Of a stretch of 28,530 nucleotides of DNA, positions 20,901-26,503 are shown piece by piece (within the stretch, counting starts at the first letter, position 1; every line of letters begins with the position of its first letter). The DNA lies in the IMG/VR virus record IMGVR_UViG_3300030333_001429, positions 1-28,530 of that record. One strand, 5' to 3'. Below the pieces are notes generated by a model. The model did no database searches. It saw only the letters and a program-made list of their open reading frames with translations, and was not told the origin of the DNA. The stretch is from a virus. The position numbers were made by a program, and so were the translations under genes.

Positions 20901-23820
20901 CTCTACCTACTGGTTCAACAGAGCCTAATTGCCAATCCCTAATTGATTCTACCAATGTAACATGCTTAGCAGTTAAATTAGGATTCTCTAAAATTTCTCC
21001 GTATATCTCTCTTTTTATATTTTCAACATTATATCTATCAAATGTATGACCTTCCATCTTCAGCATATCTATTAAATTCTCAGCGTGCTCAAATGGAATA
21101 CCTTCTTTATCCATTTTAAGCTTACCATTAGCCCTTCCGACTCCCCATATATCAGCTAACATTGTTAACTGCTCTTCAACTTCAGTCCTTTTTTCAGCTT
21201 TCTCTGCCCATTCTTTATCAGACATTCCCTCAGGTCTTGTTACTGATAGTACATTCCCTTGCCTAATAAAGTCTTTAGGAGCATTCTCACCAAGAACTTC
21301 AGATAAAACATCATATAATCTAGCTTCTCTTTGAGTAAACTCAGAAGTTCTGCCTTGACTTATATTAACCATCTCTCTTTGTCTTTGCTTTCCCTTGTAC
21401 TCTCCAATGGAACGTAAAAATCCATTATCATGTATTTCTATCATTCCTTTAGGGTAATGCTCACTGAAATTATTTAACCTAAAACTTTCAACTACACTAT
21501 TTGCTCTTTCTGATATTTCTCTAGATATAGATTCAAGATTTTCAATTTGATTAACATGCCTTTTTTGCCCAACTTGTTGAGGTATAAAATCTATTAATCC
21601 CATCTCAGCTAATATTTCAACTGTACCTCTAAAGTTGTTTATCTCGCTATATTTTGGGTCAGTATAATTCCTTCCAAAATTACGTGCGTCATCTGCAAGT
21701 CTAGACATTCTAATTGGCTTGTCTATATCTATTGTTTCAGGTCTCTCAACTTCTAATTGCAATTTTTCCGCTACGTCCATAACATATTCTAAATATATCT
21801 TTGCAGAATTTTCAATCGCTGTTTTTTCTACTTCTCTTTTCCATCTATTTATATTCTGTTCAGATAACTTTTCACCCTTAAAATGCCCATCTAAAATTTC
21901 AATAGATTCTAATTTATTTTTAATGTTAGTTAATTCAGATAATGTAAAATCTTCAAGTCTTACATTTTTATCATAGGAACCTTCTTCATGCAAAGACCTT
22001 GCTTTAAAAGCTTTGTCGTATATTTCAAAAGCTTCTAATACAATTTTAAACTCTTGAGTTAATGTTTGAGTATCTCTAATTGCAGTTGCGGGAGCTTCCC
22101 AATCTTTATCTCTTTGCTTTCCACCTGCTTTTTCAAAAATCATTTCTAGTGATTTAACATTTCCATTCCCAAGAATTCCAGTATAAACAGCTGCTTCAGA
22201 CATGTCTTCTCTAAATGAAGAAGCCCAGACCTTATAGTTAGATGAATCCATACCAAGATATTCTAGAACTCTTAACCTCTCTTCAGTTCCACTTGCAACA
22301 TGCTTATGAGTGGATTGAACTATTGGCTTTTTTATTTTTGTAAAATAACCACCTACCAAGAAATGAGCAAATAATTCCTCTGGTGAATGATTTCCTAATC
22401 CACCAATCTTTAAAACGTCAAATAAAGAAGCGGCATTAAAATAAAGACCACCAACAAGCATTCTACCAGTAGATGCAACGAAGTCTTCGCCAGCTTCTTT
22501 ATAAAATTCTTTCCACATTTTATCCACATCAACTTTATTATATATTGCTTTAACAGCGGCGATAGCTTCTTCTCTATCTATATCAACATCTCCCGGTCTT
22601 CTTCTAGACGCTGACTTTCCAAACCCGAAAATAGATTTTCCATCAGCTAGGTAGCTATCTTTGCTTAATATTCTTAGAACTGAATTCGCTTCTTCAGATG
22701 TCATTTTGTCAAATTCCCCTTTTCTCATCTTCCTTTTGACTTGGGGAATTAATCTCCATAGCTTTTTAACTTGTTGAGTTACGTGGACTTTACCACCTCC
22801 TCCCATAGCTTCAACAGCAGGTAGAAGAGTTGAAAATATCATAGCGTCCGTATATGCTTTAAACGGTTCAAAATCTTTTTCTCCAGCTATTGCATAAACA
22901 CCATCTTGAATTAAATTGTATGTTCCAAAATTCATAGTAAGGTCAGCAAATTTAGCAGCGTAACCAGCTATCAATTCTTTATGTTTATTAGTTAATCTTC
23001 TACCGAGTTGACTTTCAACAAACCTACCAATAGTATTAATATGAACACCTCTTGACTTTAATCCATCAGTAGTTGCTTTTACAATTTGAGCTAGGTCTTC
23101 CGTGCTAGCAGTTGGGAAAGCCTGTTTTAAAGATTTTGCTAAACCGCCCATCATTTGAGCCTCTACTCTACCAACAGCTTCTAGGGAAAGTTCATATGAA
23201 TTAATCGCACCGGGTGGTGGGGCTCCCCCTCTCCATGGCCAATTTGCAAACCATTTACTTTCTCCTTTAATGATAGGGTCATCAAATCCTTTCTTTAAAG
23301 CTTCTGAAACTTTATCTACAGAACCAACATTACGAGCTCCTTCTGCATTTGCTCCTAAATCAATAGCTTTTCTAGTAACTCTACCAGTCCCAGCTTTTAT
23401 TGCGTTCTTTGCGGCCCACTTTAGACCACCACTAACCCATTTCATAGGAGTTAAGAATCCAGCAGCACCACCAAATACTTCTCCCATTTTAGCAATACCC
23501 TCAGTACCTTCTTCATAAGGTTTCCATCCAGTCGCACCCTTTAATAGAAAACCGGGTATATCAAAAAGAGAAGCATCTACAAATTCCCACATTCCAGCTC
23601 CAATTGCGTGATGTATTCCACTGGCTTTATCGCCTTCTTTAAGATTGCTTACATCGTATGGTTGTCTCTCTCCTACGCTTGCAAATAAATCTTCATATAG
23701 AGTTCTTTGAGTTGTTTCATTATCTCTCTGAACTGGTAATGAGGGAGCTGTTGTGGATATTTTTTCTCTATCTCTTCTTAAATCGTCAAGAAGTCTTTGA
23801 GTTAATGTATCTAATGCCAT
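14929..23820 (-). CDS. Giant protein (2963 aa), probable virion DPBB RNA polymerase with ejection domain
   Basis: Residues 67-145 and 450-500 are Gly/Ala-rich and hydrophobic, as in phage ejection proteins. Residues about 550-1900 are charged and helical. Residues 2101-2109 (RMPNLGGDV) and 2139-2145 (ADFDVDA) are spaced like the second double-psi barrel of QDE-1-like RNA polymerases, where the pattern is R-x-P-x-x-H-x-G-D-V and, about 30 residues on, D-x-D-G-D or, in crAss-like phage virion polymerases, D-F-D-I-D. Asp2140, 2142 and 2144 would hold the catalytic magnesium. YEDG (1989-1992) may mark the first-barrel region, but that is weak. It would enter the cell with the DNA and transcribe early genes. 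Translation starts by a TAATG overlap without a clear ribosome site. An alternative is a polyvalent protein without polymerase activity. Confidence 0.72.
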   Translation of the reverse strand: MALDTLTQRLLDDLRRDREKISTTAPSLPVQRDNETTQRTLYEDLFASVGERQPYDVSNLKEGDKASGIHHAIGAGMWEFVDASLFDIPGFLLKGATGWKPYEEGTEGIAKMGEVFGGAAGFLTPMKWVSGGLKWAAKNAIKAGTGRVTRKAIDLGANAEGARNVGSVDKVSEALKKGFDDPIIKGESKWFANWPWRGGAPPPGAINSYELSLEAVGRVEAQMMGGLAKSLKQAFPTASTEDLAQIVKATTDGLKSRGVHINTIGRFVESQLGRRLTNKHKELIAGYAAKFADLTMNFGTYNLIQDGVYAIAGEKDFEPFKAYTDAMIFSTLLPAVEAMGGGGKVHVTQQVKKLWRLIPQVKRKMRKGEFDKMTSEEANSVLRILSKDSYLADGKSIFGFGKSASRRRPGDVDIDREEAIAAVKAIYNKVDVDKMWKEFYKEAGEDFVASTGRMLVGGLYFNAASLFDVLKIGGLGNHSPEELFAHFLVGGYFTKIKKPIVQSTHKHVASGTEERLRVLEYLGMDSSNYKVWASSFREDMSEAAVYTGILGNGNVKSLEMIFEKAGGKQRDKDWEAPATAIRDTQTLTQEFKIVLEAFEIYDKAFKARSLHEEGSYDKNVRLEDFTLSELTNIKNKLESIEILDGHFKGEKLSEQNINRWKREVEKTAIENSAKIYLEYVMDVAEKLQLEVERPETIDIDKPIRMSRLADDARNFGRNYTDPKYSEINNFRGTVEILAEMGLIDFIPQQVGQKRHVNQIENLESISREISERANSVVESFRLNNFSEHYPKGMIEIHDNGFLRSIGEYKGKQRQREMVNISQGRTSEFTQREARLYDVLSEVLGENAPKDFIRQGNVLSVTRPEGMSDKEWAEKAEKRTEVEEQLTMLADIWGVGRANGKLKMDKEGIPFEHAENLIDMLKMEGHTFDRYNVENIKREIYGEILENPNLTAKHVTLVESIRDWQLGSVEPVGRDNYVIKIVDRKSVEQALLSQYESTSPEYKELLKKYDDILAEIDVLVGSKIDFKTHASFDVLDNIDMSINAIHRETAGFQKRNLQEIEMMREKIHKDVDSLTDITKLFDIIHKPREEGQEGPRERQLMDSEQRLDSALRIIEKLQANPPEVIPEAEWGSHLKILAEGLISEHGQTKISNAVKAPADAINRIMLEQGANLGRANSVLEEIIFDLQNNSRDRIAFEERKGRLLSRLREHFKDTELEQESIEARNLNDLLSIYGKSNRIGEAIEILKESHRSWKSAVSEEKYFETQERIREAMDDYASYNVEKGDIALSASGLSNKYGRYSDSMKHDAFNQSLERLRESLYIHASNPNELNREMIQQAKQSIRNDVSEALINKHGEGTEGYQREWNEFLQVVYPQIISNQIGRESVPSMRLSVGFDGRPTLALDKVTVGSGLIAEFKREMKELGIDVLYLESTGVHEGRKVNINEIPKIDEIISRAKIQDASQETLIRHLKGLEIENRNDTNVEPFREPVRIVVSQNSSLIVPRDQAAGLLNSKFREWYESKLEWYDAKEMRLERNNFENLYSHILERTQTSATSQEIKSMIRALYFDRVASNKFDEMVAASKNEGQLKSLSASFFKYVGLAEATGAKVRVSERFLREMVLDSREEPSILNERQSEAIQNYFDNPNLKVIGIRDEFKDSQGVLTGPLSSKKIVLEFLKGMKENGYEGYNEEMVKLAEERLNSLNSSSINAQSFISHRLADLLYLPKGRRTEEGNKYGTAGVKPTGWFSRAGESILLKTNFIYDPVIADYMSTKGVDILTTESAAKSFNKEMIEINKAEYDSLPSKSIENVADIAIKRAESKHESTMKLEDIFLGKVEDRKGLTSVTYSFSDFLSKEGFQSYKEFGRYSETLNDGLRNLGELVLGAGDRHAVARHLTNALKDRNELIEESGQGITVKLLEAGLDPNSPIIHQELKRMMLDNLMSNLRKPKATGASYSILTPYINGTIPIYRTNSTTGVKELIKAGGKKLSYEDGFGKDAAITNFDSIQYLLSIPSTKGKKDRRDIRLGKEQGKWVIYDPLKQAKVTDKNVQQEISKIENIQKEMLTEYGNPLFGQLYNRLRDHNLDNLGKGKNRIYLSSLSLRMPNLGGDVAVHRVEGFYRREQGNIVGVNVFDIAQIHQADFDVDAMFSYNMSPSKMGKELHRFAGHSIEAYQFPTIETPLNFFETGPSGRAGSNSQHGDSFDAHNKLFLQSKKNFGVVKKLSTSLSGILRFNETANNFTISLGEMGITHVKGTKEVSEFLQTYKNVLQSIIDSAKRPNFAGASPSEQITRYLLFGEKPELYNLTAEMEKNFDMENFQGFFKGFDKIKNPQQQEVLKSSVLEFIRQMNKPQRLLTDVFDVDGRRPPSAEEIQKIRSDYYDFAANPDKYIFDALSFKYRGRSPENVKMREALNRMFFGENYSRITLDMKNLKEFRKKNKTGSLIPTESIFNIPSTMKREFMGSTVAGGLVMDLSQSKKSFNGFTQSRSPKGDKAFMEAGRAIENLDILLSISGDSRISEKLYEENAGVFEGGWYDKFYKELRQEQRISTKNLERYALLQESFRIEKESLQSFIKKAGKHLDLSHHRAKRKISHIEHISEHLRELESAMVSKVIKNPQDHKKTSERLNIRRFNYTNKSRGGYIKNNGNNIMFVYKKTKNQNGNTRFQEVGYVKSGSSKWFGKGDYYVMKNPIVSKPIRTSEALDGWALLEATGDVQIHHLGFRNEGQMSRFVLEKENLQKTLGMMASETFRFNKKNPNAQENWVLDRALEDAMVKVFMDRWTNPERRKAEMNIDNNQVTDLVRFMMKPDPVFNTYVTAGGAKLPVVKVNKRMFKAMSRWMINNGHGETLNRIVSIYGKDYRRRYDNVLSDTVTDGFTSQLYRGRKSKTVDDPLFDLAIDRGYLHDPAFKHHYGKEVESMSARARKKYDENGDLEFVRERGTYQKIQNNLEYYIGEKDLIKRIEKEC
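17389..17520 (-). other. RNA polymerase catalytic motif region (DFDVD) within the giant
   Basis: On the - strand, codons at 17389-17403 encode Asp-Phe-Asp-Val-Asp (residues 2140-2144) and codons from 17520 onward encode RMPNLGGDV (2101-2109). The metal-binding D-x-D-x-D and the preceding P/GDV element identify a beta-prime-like double-psi barrel. The three aspartates are intact. The middle residues (F, V) match phage-type DFDID more closely than cellular NADFDGD. Confidence 0.7.
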
Positions 23821-24899
23821 TATCTAGGTGAAAGCAGGTCTAATCCCTGTCCTATATCGAATTTCTTCCTTGTTAATCCGTACTCATCTCTTAAATCAAT
23901 ATTAAGTTGTTTCAAATCAGCTATATCTCTTCCAAGAGATTCTATTTGTTGATTAAGTGCATTTCTAATTGCATCTTGATGTTCAACCCTTTCAGCTAAT
24001 GCAGTTGGTATAGACTGACCCATACTAGAAAGGTCATTTGCTTGTTGGATATACTCATCTAAAGCATCTAAATCTTTAAAGCTGTCATTAAGACTTTGTT
24101 GTTTTGTTTGTAATTTAGATTCAACCATTCTAAGCTGCGAAGCTGGGTCATTGCTCCATTCAACTTCCGTTTCTTTTCCAGATGATGGTTGCTCTGAGAT
24201 TGCTTCTCTTTCTAAATTCTCAATAGCTTTTTGGGTAAAAGTAAAATCTTTTTGGAGCTGGTAGTCCCCCTTCATAAAACCCTCAGTCTCTTCTAGTATA
24301 TCAGCTTCTACTTGCTGAGCGGAAGTCATACTATTTAATACATCCATAACTTCTTCATTATCTCTCATGTCAGCAGATATATAATCCATCTTTTTTAAAG
24401 CTTCTATTAATTTATAATCCTTAGTCCCCTTTCTAGGCATGATACCCTTATTAGCCATCTGACCAATAGGAGATAATAACTCCATTAATGGGTCAGCATC
24501 TTTAGCGGTGTATAAAGCCCAAGTTGCAGATACAAGTCGACTAGCTGTTTCTTTATCTATGCTATCTTCTCCTAACGATGGCCACCATTTTTTAGCATCA
24601 TACAAATCATCAACAGCGTCTGTCATTCCTGTTTCTTTCTCATGATGAGATGAATAAAGACCAGCTAACCCAGATTGAGTAACGAATTTATTAGCGGCTT
24701 TTAACTTTAAACTGTCATTAGTCCCTTTCATTATCTCTAAGTTCTTTGCCATTGTTTGCATATCAGTCATTCTTTTTGACTGAGAATATTGCAGTATTTG
24801 TAAAGCTTGTTGAACGTCAGATTTATTTTGAGCTTGCTTATATTGTAATATTCTATTTAAAGATTGTAATACGTCAGAACCGTATGGATTTACTGCCAT
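23820..24899 (-). CDS. Putative virion-associated helical protein (359 aa)
   Basis: I chose the ATG at 24899, which overlaps the upstream TAA (TAATG) and lies about 11 bases after AAGGA. The ATG four codons earlier sits on that ribosome site. The protein is mostly helical and Gln/Asp/Glu-rich. Heptad-like stretches lie in the first 70 residues (LQSLNRILQYKQAQNK) and from about 250 to the end. No enzymatic motif is visible. It ends in another TAATG overlap with the giant, so their synthesis is coupled. It may be a scaffold or internal partner of the giant. Confidence 0.6.
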   Translation of the reverse strand: MAVNPYGSDVLQSLNRILQYKQAQNKSDVQQALQILQYSQSKRMTDMQTMAKNLEIMKGTNDSLKLKAANKFVTQSGLAGLYSSHHEKETGMTDAVDDLYDAKKWWPSLGEDSIDKETASRLVSATWALYTAKDADPLMELLSPIGQMANKGIMPRKGTKDYKLIEALKKMDYISADMRDNEEVMDVLNSMTSAQQVEADILEETEGFMKGDYQLQKDFTFTQKAIENLEREAISEQPSSGKETEVEWSNDPASQLRMVESKLQTKQQSLNDSFKDLDALDEYIQQANDLSSMGQSIPTALAERVEHQDAIRNALNQQIESLGRDIADLKQLNIDLRDEYGLTRKKFDIGQGLDLLSPR

Positions 24900-25564
24900 T
24901 ATGAGAACCATCCTTGATTAGCTTGTTTGTCAGCTAATTCTTTTTCCATCATTAATCTTCTTTTTTCACTTCTTATTCTAGACTTTTCAGTCTCTTGAAA
25001 TTCTGTTATAGTAGCCATATCTTCTCCAAGCTTTCCAATAAGACCTTCCATTCCAGATTTATGCGTAGCTGCAATTCTTTTAAATTGAGTAGATTCTTTT
25101 TCTTTGGCTGTGCCAGATACGGCCATATTACTTTTTTTAACAATGTTTTGTATTTCTTTATTTGTATCAGCTATTGTAGTATCCATTTGAAAAGAAAAAT
25201 CTTCTTTCTCTTTCTCATGTTTTTGAAGTGCTAAATCTTTTCTAGCTCCAACTGCAGTTTCTAAATTCTTCTCAGCTGTTTCTAATTCATTGATTCCTTG
25301 CTGAGCATATTTAGAAGTTGTTCTTGCAGTGCTTTTTTGAGATTGATTTTGTTGATGAGTTTGATATAGACTTAATCCAAAGCCCAAAGCAGTAAAGGGG
25401 TCAAAGTATTCTCTTAATCCAGTCTCAGGATTAATTGTCCCAGAGCCGCCTAAAGCTTTAAGTAAATCCCTTTCTTGTTTATTAACATGGACTAATTCAG
25501 TATCTCCAAATCTTCCCTTTTTTGCAGTATCAGATAAATGCTTATTCGCCATTGAATTCTTCAT
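24899..25564 (-). CDS. Putative internal virion protein with GDT...NPETG motif (221 aa)
   Basis: The frame begins near 25576. I prefer ATG 25564, six bases after GAGG; ATG 25552 (MANKHLSD) is also possible. The N-terminal part, RFGDTELVHVNKQERDLL then GGSGTINPETGLREYFD, is a pattern I recall as recurring in phage proteins encoded near tail and ejection genes. After about residue 65 the rest is a long charged helix (ELETAEKNLETAVGAR and onward), predicted to be coiled coil. The ribosome site lies in the last codons of the upstream gene, so translation is coupled. The exact function is unknown. Confidence 0.6.
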   Translation of the reverse strand: MKNSMANKHLSDTAKKGRFGDTELVHVNKQERDLLKALGGSGTINPETGLREYFDPFTALGFGLSLYQTHQQNQSQKSTARTTSKYAQQGINELETAEKNLETAVGARKDLALQKHEKEKEDFSFQMDTTIADTNKEIQNIVKKSNMAVSGTAKEKESTQFKRIAATHKSGMEGLIGKLGEDMATITEFQETEKSRIRSEKRRLMMEKELADKQANQGWFS

Positions 25565-26276
25565 CATCTTCCTCACTTTTTAGTCCATATCTCTGTAATA
25601 AAAAATCGTTAATATCTTGTGTTTCCTCGTCCCCTGGCGCATCATTGTCTTTTATATTTTTAGGAGCAGGTAGTCCCGAAGCTTCATCAAGCATTGTTTG
25701 GTCTTCTGTTTCTTTTTTTGTAAATAAACCAAGTATACTATCAGCTGCTTCTTTTGCTTTTTCAGCTATATTTAATTTATCTTTTTTATCATTTACTGGA
25801 GTAAAATCACCGCCAGATAAATCTACAGATTCAACATTTCTCTTTAATTCGCTTGCTCCTAAAATTTCATCACCTTTTATTACAACGCCTGCTCTAGATA
25901 AACTATGCACTTTACCAGACTCATCTTGAAAATGATACAACTTTTCTTCACCGCTTAAATAATCCCAAGCTTTCTTTAAGGCATTTCTATCATCTGGCAA
26001 TTCAACTTCTGTTATATTCTCACTTTTTACATATGCTTCTTTTCTTTTTTCAAATTCCTTTTTCTCTTTAATACCTCCATGTATAGTAGAACCAAGTTCT
26101 AAAGCAGTCCCAACAGTTGCAAACATTGCTGATAAATTTTGTTGCTTTATCTGCCCAAGAGCTTGGGATTTATCAATATTTGTTCTTGCAGTTGAGAGAG
26201 CATCCGCTAATGAAGAGCCGTATTTACCAGCACTTTTACCAGCGGCTAGATGTGCAGAGTATAAATTCTTAGCCAT
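25542..26276 (-). CDS. Putative virion-associated protein (244 aa)
   Basis: It starts at ATG 26276 with no visible Shine-Dalgarno; the upstream bases are only A and T with one exception. TTGTTA and TTAAAT 17 bases apart just before the start could be a promoter giving a leaderless or short-leader mRNA, but this is weak. The N-terminal 70 residues are small-residue-rich and partly hydrophobic (AAGKSAGKYGSSLADAL, then MFATVGTALELGSTIHGG). The middle is charged and the C-terminus strongly acidic. Position in the virion operon suggests an internal or tail protein. The family is not recognised. Confidence 0.55.
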   Translation of the reverse strand: MAKNLYSAHLAAGKSAGKYGSSLADALSTARTNIDKSQALGQIKQQNLSAMFATVGTALELGSTIHGGIKEKKEFEKRKEAYVKSENITEVELPDDRNALKKAWDYLSGEEKLYHFQDESGKVHSLSRAGVVIKGDEILGASELKRNVESVDLSGGDFTPVNDKKDKLNIAEKAKEAADSILGLFTKKETEDQTMLDEASGLPAPKNIKDNDAPGDEETQDINDFLLQRYGLKSEEDDEEFNGE

Positions 26277-26314
26277 ATATATTTAAAGTTTTACGATTTA
26301 ATTTAACAAACATG

Positions 26315-26503
26315 CTACGCTTTATCTAATGCTTTCTTATAAAGAATGCCGTTGCTTTTTACATATTCAACAACACCTTCATTTGTCCTTCTTATCTCAG
26401 GAACTCCTTCTTTCATTTCTGCCAACATAGGAACTCCAGTTCTAACTTGTATTCTTTCTTGTTTTTTATGTAATGCAACTCTTTCGTTTCTTGTCATTGT
26501 CAT
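26315..26503 (-). CDS. Small virion-operon protein (62 aa)
   Basis: ATG 26503 overlaps the stop of the tail protein (ATGA), with GGA ten bases upstream. A second in-frame ATG follows two codons later. The product is basic at the N-terminus (RNERVALHKKQERIQVRTG), then has GVPEIRRTNEGVVEYVKSNG. I recall proteins of similar form following tail-stabilisation genes in some podoviruses. No motif proves it. It may be a minor structural or assembly protein. Confidence 0.55.
   Translation of the reverse strand: MTMTRNERVALHKKQERIQVRTGVPMLAEMKEGVPEIRRTNEGVVEYVKSNGILYKKALDKA

Noticed and set aside
14929-23820. N4-like (T7-family) single-subunit RNA polymerase
   Set aside because: I could not find the T7-family motifs A, B and C by eye, while the D-x-D-x-D and P/GDV elements point to the double-psi barrel class.
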